Below are positions 1 to 11,055 of a stretch of DNA of 64,000 nt, one piece after another. The notes below the pieces were generated by a model. That model was given only the letters and a program-made list of their open reading frames with translations. It made no database searches and was not told where the DNA came from. The stretch comes from Cristatella mucedo (taxonomy: Eukaryota > Bryozoa > Phylactolaemata > Cristatellidae): the NCBI GenBank assembly GCA_009760855.2, contig WPIO01000037.1, positions 786,001-850,000 of the forward strand, given 5' to 3'. The first letter of the stretch is position 1. Each line of letters starts with the position of its first letter. Both the position numbers and the translations under genes were made by a program.

Positions 1-245
1 GCTCTTTTCAAGACTCGAGCACACGATCTGGATCGTGTAGAGCAAGCACCTTATCCCTGGTCAAAGACCAAGGGACGGGGTTTAATGGAGTCCGATTCAG
101 CAGGCTCATTTATAAAGCGGCAGAAGAGCCTTGATTGCTGTCGACACCGCCGGCATCGGGCAATAAAGGATCGCCCAATGCAGGACTCCAACGCAGGCCG
201 CGGATCGTAATGAGCCCCAACTTACCCCTGGGCTCCAGGTCCAGG
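1..245 (-). mobile_element. Degenerate SINE family A copies (two partial, adjacent)
   Basis: Positions about 1-75 contain the inverted tRNA-like head (ACTCGAGCACACGATC, then CACCTTATCCCTGG). Positions about 112-245 contain the inverted body (GCGGCAGAAGAGCC) and a second head. Both are diverged from the consensus in the intact copies. The first may be cut by the window edge. Confidence 0.55.
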
Positions 246-391
246 TTTTATCCAGAAAGAACGCTTCACAGCAATTTAGAAATGCAAGAAGAAGAGCGCT
301 GCGAAATGTCCGAGTCTTGCAGTGGGCAATGCCGGCTGCCGAAGCACAGCGATTCCTACTCGCTTGGAAGGGTGCAAACGCATTTCGGTTG

Positions 392-412
392 CCCCCCCCC
401 CCCCCCCCCCCC
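392..412. repeat. Poly-C run
   Basis: A run of about 21 C. Shorter C runs also occur near 12061-12070, 53900, 54893 and 61315. Confidence 0.9.
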
Positions 413-959
413 GCGGTCGCTCTCTATCTGCTAATGACTGATCAGTGATCGGTCATTAGCTTCTCGGCCGGGCTCACAAAGTGTAGTCGCCAGTAACGAG
501 CATTCTCCTAGCATGACGGTAGCAGACGAACACACTTCCAAAGCGATCGACGCGGTGCCGTTCAGCGCTCCGCTCGCCCGTCAAGGCGTGGCACGAATGG
601 TCGCTAGTCCAGCACCGCCGCCGGCTGGGCGATGACCCGAAGCGAACGTCCGTCTTGCCGCCGCCGCGACAGCAGATGCTGTTGCCGCCGCCGCGGGCTA
701 GGATCTCTTGTAGATCCCGGCAGTGCTCCAAAAGCTTGCAATACTCTGGGACATCGTAGGTCATCGCGATTAGTCAATTTCGTCGCTGAAATGTGGCAGC
801 TCACGCCGCAAGGGCAAGTCAGGAAATGGCGACTCGGCGAGGATACCCACCCAGAGATGGTCAAAAAATGGTCCGATCTCTGGCAGTTGCACGCAGCAGT
901 CGTAGTCCGGGCAGGAGCAGCTGACATAAAGAGATGCAGCGAGAATCTCCAGAGACGCG
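413..959. other. Unassigned sequence
   Basis: Mixed-composition sequence with no recognisable exon, transposon domain or repeat. It is GC-rich around 600-700. Confidence 0.5.
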
Positions 960-1762
<803 letters not shown>

Positions 1763-2115
1763 CCTCTGTCGCCCTTGGTTGTCTGTCGGCGTGTCTCCTG
1801 CAAGAACTCATTCATTGCTCAGCTGTGGTATTCAATTCAGAATTATAAAGCATTTCTAAGCGTCTATTTTATGATATGCTTATACTATCTTTGTAGCTTC
1901 CCACAACCATAAGTAGTTGTGATTACGTAATGTTAGAGCGCTATTGATAATAATACTAGCGGTAAACTATGAACCGTGCCTGAGAGAACTAATTCTCTCT
2001 ACAGGCAGTTTACATGGAATGCACAATTTCAGAACGCTTTTCATACACAAAGCACAATTGAAGTGGCTAGAGCAAGGTTGTTGGAAGAAACCAGGGTACT
2101 CATTTCTTCACTATA

Positions 2116-2365
2116 ATGTATCTCAGTCTGTTACTCCACAAAGACATGCTTGTTGCTCAGATTTTTCTATATCCCACTCGAATCTCAAGCGGCTTTCGGT
2201 AGCCATCATACTTCGTCTCACGAAACATAGTGAAAGTGAGAAGCATAGCTGAGTAAGAAAGGCAGATAAGGTAGTGAGCGGTAAAGAAGTAGCAACTCAG
2301 AATGGCTGGAAAGGGTGTGCCACAGCCGGCAGTACAAAATAGAGGTCATGGCGTAGGAGTCGTGG
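2116..2365 (+). repeat. Interspersed repeat family R3, copy 1
   Basis: It starts AATGTATCTCAGTCTGTTAC and contains TCGGTAGCCATCATACTTCG, GTGAGAAGCATAGCTGAGTA and AGGTAGTGAGCGGTAAAGAA. The order and spacing match about 8622-8895 in the same orientation. It is an unclassified dispersed repeat with no coding signal. Confidence 0.55.
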
Positions 2366-3821
2366 AAGTGAGTTCTACTGTCCAGGACCTGCAGAGCAAA
2401 AGCTTCTGTCACCAATGGTCAGGGTAATGGAACAGCTAATTTATTATCCAAAGAGGATCCACCGCGGGCACGAGGGTGAAGGTGAAAGTGGTGCAGCAGT
2501 TCAACTACGTGTTTCCTGAATGTATTTACCAGTTGCTGTCCAGTCTCCATCGCCCGTTCATGTCAAAGACACTGGAGCGAGTTGTGGCAGACCATTTGAA
2601 CTCTTATACTGAGACATCAAACCTAGAAATTAAGTTCTAGTCTGGATTTAGAGCTAATCACTCCCTAGAGTCAGTGTTTCTTAGGATGTATAATGACCTT
2701 CTCAGGAGTGCAGACTTGGGTAAAGTCTCTCTGCTCGCTCTGTTTGATCTTTCGGTAGCTTTCAGTAGCTTTCGGTAGCTTTCGGTAGCTCTCGATGCTA
2801 TTGATCGTAAAGTCCTTCTTGAGCGTTATGCATCTCGCCCGGGCATCACTGGCACTGCACTTCAATAGTTCAGGTCCAGTCTCAGAGGGAGAATCCAGAC
2901 TATTGATGTGAACGGAGAAAGATCATCAGTGGAATCACTGAAGTACGAGAGCACCTCAGGGCTCCGTGCTCGGTCGGCTTCTTTTCACAGTCTATACTCT
3001 CGCTCTTGCCGATGTGATCGCCAAGCACAGTGTAGGCTTTCACTTCTATGCAGATGACCCTCAGTTGTACGTTCGCTTTGATTCCTACCAGCGATCGAGC
3101 TCGTCGAATTCTCTACACTGCCTTGCTGCACGTATTGATGACACCTGCCCATTGATGGCAGCCAAATTTCTTAAATTGAACGACGACAAAACCAACCTAC
3201 TAGTTATGAGAAAACCAAGTGTGATTGAGAAATTGGAAAACCTAACGCTCAAAATCGGCTCCGCCAGCATGTCTCATGTTGAATCTGCACATAATCTAGG
3301 TGTCCTGCTCCAATGTGACCTATAACTAGTTGACCATAACAACTTCACAGTCAAGTCCGCCTTTTTTCATCTGCACATCATTGCTAAAATGTGGGCTTGT
3401 TGAGACAGGAACAGCACATCCAAATTGGTCCATGCATTTGCGACCTCCCGTCTTGACTTGTGTAATACACTGCTTGATGGTTTACCGGCATGTGCAATCA
3501 GGCGCTTACAGCTGGTGCAAAACTCTGCAGCTAGGCTTGTCTGTCGTGAGCGTCGCAGTTTCCACATCACACCACTTCTCGCCGACCTGCACTAGCTCCC
3601 AATCATTCAGCGTATCGACTTGAAAGGTTTTATCACTTACTTTTAGGTCCCTTCCTTCTCTGGCTCCGGCCTATCTATCAGAACTACTCCCCATGAGGGG
3701 AGGAATCGTAAAACCCGCTGTTCTGTTCCGCTGTTCCGCTGTGCTGTTCTGACTCGAATCGTTCAGCCTTCGATTTAGATATCTTACCTCGTACGAACCT
3801 CAAAACCGTCGGAAACCGTGC

Positions 3822-5512
3822 TGTTGTGTTTGTGCGGGCAGTTGCGCACAGATCAAGACGGCTCAGGCAAATGCTGTTTATTAAAGGAAACCCAGGATCG
3901 GGCCACCACGGCCAACACGCTGGCCTGGAAGCAACTGCTGCCAGTGGGTCCGCTGTCTCTACCGGAAGAGTTCGGTGGGTGGATAAGCCAGGCGGACCCA
4001 ACATCCTCTCTTCCCAACTGTGGCTGACTGAGCATCGGTCGGCTTCTAGAAGCTACGTGTTACCTGCTTGTAGGAAGCACACCAAACCATGGCCTTTGGT
4101 GACCAGCTGGATGAGTAGGCCACCAGCTTTAAGCCACCGGTGTGGCATAGCCAGAGCCCTTCTCTCACAACCAGGGATTAGGCTCGTGCCTCCTCACTCT
4201 GCCGCCCGGGTGTGGAATGTCTCCGTCGTCTAGGCGGCTGCTTGCACATCGCCGGCTCTTCTTGCCAACATAGCAGCTTCGACAGCACTCACCGGCTTCA
4301 TAGCAGGGCCAACCGGCGTCGTAGTCGCAGCACCGACCGGCGTCGTAGTATAGCCGGCTAGCATCGTAGCAACACATCCTGGCGTTGACGTCGCAGCGCT
4401 AACCGGCGTAGCAACACTGACCGTTGTCGGCGTGGCAGTGCTGACCGTCGTAGCAGCACTAGCCAGAGCAACCGTGCTGACCGATGCTGCAGCACTGACC
4501 GTCGTAGCACCTGGCGGCGTCGCACCTGGCTTGTCGTCGTCGAAGTGCTGACCGTAGTCGCAGCCGTCTCGTTGCCCGTCATCAGTACCGTCTCGGTGAC
4601 CTCCACCACTGCTGCCCTCTCGCGGAACTCTGCGGTCGTCTGGCAGCGAGCAGTTTCGTTGACGGGCGTCTTTCGGGCCGCCACCTCGTGGGCCCGTGCC
4701 ACCGCGTCCGCCAGTGCCATCGTGTCCGGCTCCTTGCGGATCGCCATTTCGAGGACCGCTAGCACTTCGTGGGCTGCAACATCCTCTGCCTCCTCGAAAG
4801 CCGCCGACTGCGAGGCAGCCAATACTTCAAAGGGCACAGCCACAGGCTGCTGCTCCACCGTCGCTGCCGTCTGCTGCTGCTCTGGCCCCGTCCTGACAGG
4901 CACTTGTGGCACAGACATATTAGACGGCAGAAAATTTGTCCCGTTACTAAAGCTTGTATAAAAGCTCTTACAAATGCGACTCGAACAGGAACATCCACCG
5001 CAAATGTAGCAAACCTCAGGCACAGAGGCAGAGGAAAGAGGAAGAATCCTCCTGACAAGTGCTACAAGGTCCTGTAGCTGGAGTTCGGCCGGTTTACGTG
5101 GAGCTACCACCAGCTTGAGCATGGAATACAACTTAACCGGAAGGATGCTTATAAGCACTGCCTTTCGTCGGGTCTCCTCTGAAATGTCTCTCTGAAATTT
5201 CTCCTCACACATGCTCTCAGCAATTGCGACGTAGTCTGCATACGTCTGCTCCCCAGACGCTGGCTGAGCTCTCGTACCAGATCGATTCGCGTTCCAAGCA
5301 GCGTGTTCTTCGAATCCCATTCTCGCCGCCACTGTTATGTTTGTGCGGGCAGTCGCTCGCAGATCAAGACGGCTCAGGCAGATGCCTTTGATTTCGGAAA
5401 CGTGGAACCGTGCCGCACGGCCAGCACGCGGGCCTGGAAGCAACTGCTGCCAGTGGGTCCCCTATCTCTACCGGAAGAGCTCGGTGGGTGGATAAGCCAG
5501 GCGGACCGAGCA
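3822..5512 (-). mobile_element. Complete short LTR retrotransposon (TRIM-like, gag-only), nested in a LINE
   Basis: Two direct repeats, 3822-4003 (182 bp) and 5333-5512 (180 bp), start TG and end CA. They are flanked by a perfect 5-bp target duplication CGTGC (3817-3821 and 5513-5517). In minus orientation a primer-binding site lies one base inside the 5' LTR (5331 downward: TGGCGGCGAGAATGGGATTC). Its complement has the exact geometry of a tRNA 3' end with CCA and closely resembles eukaryotic tRNA-Ser(GCU). A polypurine tract, GGGAAGAGGA, abuts the 3' LTR (4004-4013). The interior is only about 1.33 kb, carries a gag-like frame and shows no protease, RT, RNase H or integrase, so the element is non-autonomous. 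It interrupts a plus-strand LINE whose sequence resumes at 5513. Confidence 0.87.
4358..5320 (-). CDS. Gag-like ORF of the TRIM-like LTR element (320 aa)
   Basis: The ATG at 5318-5320 lies within the primer-binding region, 12 bp inside the LTR edge. Residues about 20-90 (from ASGEQTYADYVAIAES through the RRKAVLISILPV region to the LVALVRRI region) look like the helical capsid-type segment of LTR-retrotransposon Gag proteins. A Cys cluster (CYICGGCSCSSRIC) occupies the zinc-knuckle position but lacks the His of the CCHC pattern. The Ala/Thr/Glu-rich middle and Arg/Leu-rich C-terminus come from a degenerate tandem region (about 4230-4560, CTGACCGTCGTAGCA-like units) and may not be native. The frame is open, but whether it is expressed is unknown. 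Confidence 0.55.
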   Translation of the reverse strand: MGFEEHAAWNANRSGTRAQPASGEQTYADYVAIAESMCEEKFQRDISEETRRKAVLISILPVKLYSMLKLVVAPRKPAELQLQDLVALVRRILPLSSASVPEVCYICGGCSCSSRICKSFYTSFSNGTNFLPSNMSVPQVPVRTGPEQQQTAATVEQQPVAVPFEVLAASQSAAFEEAEDVAAHEVLAVLEMAIRKEPDTMALADAVARAHEVAARKTPVNETARCQTTAEFRERAAVVEVTETVLMTGNETAATTVSTSTTTSQVRRRQVLRRSVLQHRSARLLWLVLLRRSALPRRQRSVLLRRLALRRQRQDVLLRC

Positions 5513-5696
5513 CGTGCCTTTAGTTCCTGTGCTCCCAAAGTCTGGAACTCACTACCGATACACGTCAGAACGTCCCCTGAAGTGACGACATTTAAAGGAA
5601 GGTTAAAACGCACCTGTTTGTTTTATAGCATTTGGTGGGTCTTTATGGTTTGTTCTTTGTGTGTATGTACCTGCTTACACTAAGCCTGCTGCTTGT

Positions 5697-5866
5697 TATG
5701 GCACACTAGGTAAGGCGGTTGCTTTTACGACCTCGGTCCCGAGGTCGTGGGTTCGATTCCTGCGGTGGGCGATTCTTTATCGCCACTGCAAGCGGTGGTG
5801 ATAGCCGTAAAGGCTCTTCTGTCGCTATACAAAAAGAGGCTGTTTAATCAGCTAGGATTTTTTTTT
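5697..5866 (+). mobile_element. SINE family A copy (tRNA-derived), near-intact
   Basis: The tRNA-like head has an A-box-like TGGCACACTAGG and a perfect B box GGTTCGATTCC, the internal RNA polymerase III promoter. The body (CGCCACTGCAAGCGGTGG, then GGCTCTTCTGTCGC) is followed by a tail ending GCTGTTTAATCAGCTAGG plus a T run. It is nearly identical to the copy at about 31774-31945. It is inserted in the 3' UTR of the LINE at 2440-5968. Confidence 0.8.
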
Positions 5867-5999
5867 ACCATCAATGATTTGTTGATGCTTTCTACGCAGT
5901 ATCTGTAAAGTGCCTAGAGAGAGATTAAGCTCTCTGAGGACGCTCTACAAATGTATTGTTATCCTTTCCTGAAGGAGCCAAGTGGTGGCGGGCTTTGTT

Positions 6000-7350
6000 G
6001 GTCAGCGTAAGAGCTTCCTCTGTATCCATTGATTAACAGAGAGCCATTGAAGCTCCTTCAGGAAAGGAGACAGGTGGTCCTTGACCTCTGGAATTTGTTC
6101 AGAAGCGGAGCAGCCATATTCATAGCCAGTTGCGGTGGCCTAGTGGCTCTTTCGGTAGCTCAGACAAAATGGCCGAGTGCGATGACCTAGCCGAGATCGA
6201 ACCAGAAAGAAAATTAAATTGTCTGAAAGCCACTGCGCTAGATAGTCCCTAATTCTAGATAGGGCCTGGATGTGATTGCTAGCTGTGGGAGCAAAGTTCT
6301 TAGAGAAATCTTCAAAAAGTAGCCAGCTGTCAAAGACGACGCCTAAATTCCGAGCATACGGTGACAGTCACAAACAGCATCACCTATCAAAGAGCAAAGT
6401 CTTCTAGTCCAGCCACACTCTTGAGGTGTCCCTACGAGTAGCAATCCGATTTTTGTCGTTAAGTTTGAGGAAATTAGCCGTCATCGTTGATCGAATGTCT
6501 CCAAGACTAGCATTCAGTTTATCAGTCGTTAAAGTAGATTCCGACGGTTTAAATGACAAATACAGCTAAGTGTAGCCAGATAGAAGTGACAGCCGATTCC
6601 ATGGGCTCGAACCACCTTTCCCAGAGGTTCAGTATAAATGAAGAACAGCAAAGGACCGAGGACAGACCCTTTTTGGATTTCACAGGTGAATAGCCTGGAG
6701 GGTGAGACCTGACCACCACACGACACCGATTACACGCGACTGGACGACTGCGATTTGAACCATGCCTGTGCCTCTTCTGTCAGACCAATAGTTGTTCTCA
6801 GTCGTTCAAGTAGGATTTCATGTCAATAGTGTCGCAGGCAGCTGAAAGATCCAACATCGCCAGGGCAGTGACATCCCGCGATCGTTACTGCATAGGATAT
6901 CATTGGTTAGAAGGACGAGAGCAGTTTCAGTGGAGTGGTGTCGCTTGAATCCCGATGGAAAATTTTCTGACAAGTTATTCTATTTATGTGTGCTACCAGC
7001 TGCTTAACGACATTTTTTTAAATCCTTGACAAAAAAGAAACAAAGAAAACTATGCTATAGTTTGCTAGGAGCCATGAATCTAATCCAGGCTTAAAGTATC
7101 GGTCTAAAAATGGCCGACATGAAGGACTTGGGTACAACTTCGGTTTCCTGTGAAGCATTATAAATCTCAGCTATGGCTGAGCTAAGTTTTTCTGCCAGTG
7201 AGGGCCAGAGAGGGAATGGTAGAGAGTCTTCTTGGAGACGTGGTAGTTTTACTAGACCTTATTAGGAAAGCTAGATCTCACGTAAAAACCTCATTAAAGG
7301 AAGGTCACCGATTGTGACACAACGATTGCTTTAGTCAGAGGCGGCATTAA
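6000..7350 (-). mobile_element. Decayed CR1/L2-like LINE, minus strand
   Basis: Minus-strand fragments in RT order: a region near 6900 resembling the RT start (HHSTETALVLLTNDIL), KGSVLGPLLFFIYTEPLGKV (about 6600-6670) with HGIGCHFY, FLKLNDKNRIATR (about 6430-6480) and a C-terminal FLKELQWLSV region (about 6020-6060). Many stops. It lies tail-to-tail with the plus-strand LINE ending at 5968. Confidence 0.65.
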
Positions 7351-7639
7351 GGAGTCACGAATGTGTGCAGCATTGTTTCAGTGAAATAGACTAAAAACTT
7401 GTCACCATTAACAAAATTTCATTCTGGAACTCTGAAAACTCCTCCATAAACAAGGTCAGACGGCGAGACGGGAAGGAGGTCGTTGGATCGAAGAAGTGAG
7501 AGGAGCAATCTTTTTTATGGGGAACTGTTTGCAACTGAAAAACAGCTTTGGCCCACGCGAAAAACTGCAGGTCCTGCAGCCAAGCGATTCGAGAACAACA
7601 GTAGCCCGCCAAGCACCTTGCCAGACCGCGAGGACTGAA

Positions 7640-7978
7640 AGACCCTGTGGGTTGGTCTCGGGTACATTTAAAAAGAACTTAAAACGCACCGATTTAGGAC
7701 AGCATTTAGTGGGTCCCTGTGATTCGTCTCTTATGTGCTTATGCGTAATGACACTGTGCATGCTGCCGCGAACCACACTTGCATGCTGACCCTATGCATG
7801 TCACTCCTAACCATGTTGTTCATGTTGTTTATCAAGCATGATATTACTCATCATTCAATCGCGTTTCCCTTTGCAGCTAAATATAAAGCAAATATAAATA
7901 TAAAGCAAATATAAAGAGCCTAGAAAGAGATTGAAGTTCTCTGAGGGCGCCTTATCAAGTGTATTATTTTATTATTTT
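7640..7978 (+). mobile_element. LINE 3' end
   Basis: A C-terminal fragment (ACATTTAAAAAGAACTTAAA encoding a TFKKNLK-type motif) is followed by a 3' UTR shared with two other copies (GCATGCTGACCCTATGCATG, CATGTTGTTTATCAAGCATG). It has the terminal stem region GCCTAGAAAGAGATTGAAG, GGGCGCCTTATCAAGTG and a TTATTTTATT tail. A short internal duplication (AAATATAAAGCAAATATAAA) occurs just before the end. Confidence 0.7.
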
Positions 7979-7979
7979 A

Positions 7980-8620
7980 CACAGCCATAGATCAGAACAG
8001 GGCTTCAGCCGTATATCGGTCAGTGGAAACGCATCTAGCTCCGCATGGACAGCCTGATCGCGGATGGTAAGTATCCCCATAGTTTTTAGTGAGCAAAAAA
8101 TTAACCGGCACAAGTTAAGAGGCCGTCCAACTCCTGCCAGTTGACCGATTAGGCGCGGCGGGCCTGCAGCGAGGTTTAGGGTTTTCCGGCCAACGTCACC
8201 TGCTGATCCAGATATAATGTTCATTTACTGGCGGTTTAATGCTCTCGGGCGAAGCATCAACTGCGTGACGCCGACTAAGTGGCTTGCATGCTTGGCAACA
8301 TGTAGCCGAGTCGGCAGACGCCGCGCCTACTGATTTTTATTGAAAGCTTGGTAGCGGCAGATGGTTGACTTGTCGTCACATCAGGCTGAGGCGCGGCGAG
8401 TGTGTTAGTATCGCAGCGAATGCTAATTAGCTATTTAAGATTTCGCATCTTAGGTTTGATAGCCGAATGGTCGACCGGGCGAATGCAGGATGCAGGGATG
8501 TTCTTACTGAAAAACGCCGAAAAGGTCCGCCGGTCGGTATAGAATAATGGATGGCGACATTGCACCTTATGCTAAGCAGGTCCTGTTTTGAGTGGCATAG
8601 CAGAGGACAGCTCATGCACA
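7980..8620. other. Unassigned sequence
   Basis: No coding or transposon signature seen. Short open frames are within chance expectation. Confidence 0.5.
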
Positions 8621-8621
8621 A

Positions 8622-8900
8622 ATGTAATGTATCTCCGTCTGTAACTCCACAAAGTCATAAAGACCATGTGGGTGTTACGCAGGAGAGTTTTGTATAGCGC
8701 ACTCACAGCCTAAGCAGCTTTCGGTACGCATTCGGTAGCCAACAGATTTTGTCTCACGTAACAAAGAAAAAGTGGGAAGCATAGCAGAGTCAGGAGAGCA
8801 GTTGAGGTAGTGAGTAGCATGCCAGTAGCAGCTCAGGACCGCTGAAAAGAATGAGCCATAGTCGGCAGTAGGAGAGTAGTTGTCGTTGCGTAAGAAACAT
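8622..8900 (+). repeat. Interspersed repeat family R3, copy 2
   Basis: AATGTATCTCCGTCTGTAAC, GAAGCATAGCAGAGTCAGGA and GGTAGTGAGTAGCATGCCAG correspond in order to the copy at 2116. A central stretch (CATGTGGGTGTTACGCAGGA) is also shared in reverse with about 44190. Confidence 0.55.
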
Positions 8901-8954
8901 AGCGACGATATCAGTTGAATACCCGAAGATATGACGAAGACGTTAGGTAGAGAT

Positions 8955-9636
8955 GAGCCCGATGGCGGTAATCCAGGTTACCAAATTTCCGCAAGTGGAA
9001 TTGAAATTAATAATTTTTTGCGGATAGCTGCTCTAAAAATTATAGCGTTTTGAAGTCAAAAACGCCGTTGACCAGATTCAGGAGCAGCGCCGTCAGAATT
9101 ACGTCGAAGCAATCTGAAGAACTATGTGCGAAAGAGCTCGATGAAAGGATGCACGCTATGGTAAGCCATAATAGTGATATAAAAGATGTTAGAAATGACG
9201 CTCTTAACAACGCAATGAAACGGATGTGAAAGTTCTTGGAAAAATTTCTCGAGAACTTCATTACCACCCGCTAGTCTGAAAAGGTTATGCAGGAGGTCCG
9301 GAATCGCTAACTGCTCCGGGCGTGCAGATACGCTCCGTGTGGCGCCCGAAGAAGGCACCAGTGGTTGTCCCCAAATCAGCCGTTAATCTTGAGCTATTTC
9401 TCGAAAAAAATAGGCTCAATTTTCGTAATCGAGCCCTGGATCTGGTCAGCCACTGCGCACTTGCACAATAGAAATCATCGTTTTCGAAATCACTGTCATT
9501 CTGCTGGCGAATAGAACTCAACGAGCCCGACATTTTTTAGCCTATTTGCATATAATTTGGACCAATATTCAGGCAGCTATCACAGTCCGTGCACACCCGG
9601 GTTACCATGATAACCCAGGTTACTGCCATCAGGCTC
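8955..9636. mobile_element. 682-bp TIR-bounded element (possible DNA transposon remnant)
   Basis: A 25-bp terminal inverted repeat matches at 20 of 25 positions: 8955-8979 (GAGCCCGATGGCGGTAATCC...) and the reverse complement of 9612-9636 (GAGCCTGATGGCAGTAACCT...). The interior is AT-richer and has minus-strand open frames (9285-9533, then 9122-9358 and 9040-9267 in other frames) that look like one frameshifted small protein with no recognised domain. No target-site duplication is clear. Confidence 0.45.
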
Positions 9637-9869
9637 AGGTCCACGCAGCACGAAGTCGTCCGAGGCCGCTCTCTAGCGCGTAAGGAAGGGATTATTTAAC
9701 CGACGGTCGGGCAGGCGCGGTGAGGAAATGCTCAAGTTCGCGACTGGGATACGTCAAAACGCGCTCGCTGATCAATGGCACTTCCGCTTTTGGCTTCTCT
9801 TTTGCCTTGAACCTTCAAGCACGGAGCTATCTGCTATTATTGTACACCTATGCAGAGCTGAGCACGCGA

Positions 9870-9990
9870 TTCTGGTTTGGCCAAATGGCTAAGGGTCTCT
9901 TACTCAGGTCAAGGTGAATGCATTTGATGACCAAGGTCGTGGGCTCGAGCGCCGTGGCATATGTGACGCACCTGAATAGAGATTAAGTCC
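9870..9990 (+). mobile_element. SINE family B copy, tail-truncated
   Basis: The head (GGTTTGGCCAAATGGCTAAG), the B-box region (CGTGGGCTCGAGCGCC) and the start of the tail (GACGCACCTGAATAGAGATT) are present. The sequence then changes to LINE RT sequence, so the tail is truncated or the copy is embedded. Confidence 0.55.
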
Positions 9991-10660
9991 TGATGCATTT
10001 GTGACATCCCGTCTTGACTTCTGTAACTCACTACTTGCTAGCCTACCAGTCTGAGCGCTCAGGCGCTTACAGCTGATGTCGTGAGCGGCGCAGTTGCTAC
10101 ATCTCACCACTTCTCGCCAACCTGCACTGGCTCCAGGTGAAGCAGCGCATCGACTTCAAGGTTTTGTCACTCAAGTTCAGGTCCCTCCTTCATTCTTTGG
10201 CTCCAGCCCACCTATCAGATCTACTCCCCCGCCAGGCTAAGCATCGTACCACCGCTTTTCCGGAATCTAATCGTTTACCTATACTTCGTACGAACCAAGT
10301 TCTTTGGAGACCGTGCCTTTAGTTCGTATGCTCCCAAAGCCTGGAATTCACTCCCGACCTGCGTCACATCTGAATTGTCCACATTTAAAAAGAAACTAAA
10401 ACGCATTTATTTATGGCTCCCTGCGATTCTTACTTTATGTGCTTATGCGTGCTGACACTGTGCATGCTACCACTAATTATAGTTGCATGCTGACCCTAGG
10501 ATGAATGTCACCCCTGACCAGGCTATTCTTGTTGTTTATCGAGCAAGATACCGCTAACCATTCGATCGTGCTTCTTTTGCAGCAAATGTAATGTGCCTTG
10601 AAAGAGATTGAGTTCTCGGAGGGCGATTTATCAGACGTATTATTATTATTATTATATTCT
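9990..10660 (+). mobile_element. LINE RT C-terminus and 3' end
   Basis: It encodes TSRLDFCNSLLASLP-like and LHWLQVKQRIDFKVLSLKF-like segments (about 9995-10175) and an AWNSLP-type segment with TFKKKLKR (about 10320-10410). The shared 3' UTR ends GCCTTGAAAGAGATTGAG and a (TTA)n tail at about 10636-10650. Joined directly to it (10655-10685) is a fragment resembling the tail of SINE family B, then the AT microsatellite. Confidence 0.7.
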
Positions 10661-10683
10661 CTTAAGGCGCAATACAAATGGAT

Positions 10684-10721
10684 TACATATATATATATAT
10701 ATATCATATATATATATATAT

Positions 10722-10806
<85 letters not shown>
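10684..10806. repeat. AT microsatellite
   Basis: About 120 bp of AT with interruptions (CATATAT, CCTATAT, GTATAT). It begins exactly where a fragment resembling the SINE family B tail ends (TTAAGGCGCAATACAAATGG) and stops just downstream of the collagen-like gene. Confidence 0.9.
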
Positions 10807-10929
10807 TATCTCACGCGGCGGGAAGCTGGCCACTGAATGGGCTGGCAGGAAACGCAGCTTCTCGGGGCGTCTCGAGCCGCCGGCGGCTTTTTGCCAAGCG
10901 GTCACTTTGTATCGTGTACCATTGTATCG

Positions 10930-11055
10930 AACAACTGTATTCGTATCGCGAGCATCCAGAGCGGCATCGCGGCTGAGCACTAAGTGCGCGCAGCAGAGAA
11001 CGCAAACTGGCCACATCGTCGGCCTAAAGCCAACGTCAACCGCCGAATTTTAAGT
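10930..11055 (-). other. Likely 3' UTR of the collagen-like gene
   Basis: Downstream of the TAG on the minus strand I find no canonical AATAAA before the AT microsatellite at 10806. The nearest variant poly(A) hexamer is AATACA at 10936-10941, about 115 nt after the stop. The true 3' end cannot be fixed from sequence alone. Confidence 0.3.

Larger units (their letters stand above)
2440..5968 (+). mobile_element. Decayed CR1/L2-like LINE with two nested insertions
   Basis: Conceptual translation, with stops, shows RT landmarks in order: a KTLERVVADHL region (about 2570-2605), LFDLS and AIDRKVLLERY (about 2740-2830), a [17 protein letters not shown] region with [11 protein letters not shown] (2966-3080, the catalytic YADD), then [13 protein letters not shown] (3160-3210). 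The LINE C-terminal WNSLP region resumes at 5513-5640, after the LTR element. A SINE (about 5697-5866) splits the 3' UTR. The LINE 3' end (TGTAAAGTGCCTAGAGAGAG and following) lies at about 5907-5965. Multiple stops and frameshifts make it inactive. Confidence 0.75.

Noticed and set aside
4358-5443. Longer gag-like frame starting upstream in the LTR
   Set aside because: The extra 41 residues are LTR sequence. The ATG at 5318-5320 just inside the element is the sensible start.
5697-5866. Functional tRNA gene at the B box
   Set aside because: The tRNA-like head lacks a full cloverleaf and is followed by a conserved SINE body present in many copies.
10477-11016. Ile/Tyr-repeat frames over AT tracts here and at 30.4, 33.2, 35.9, 54.5 and 55.8 kb
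   Set aside because: Microsatellite translation, with no gene structure.
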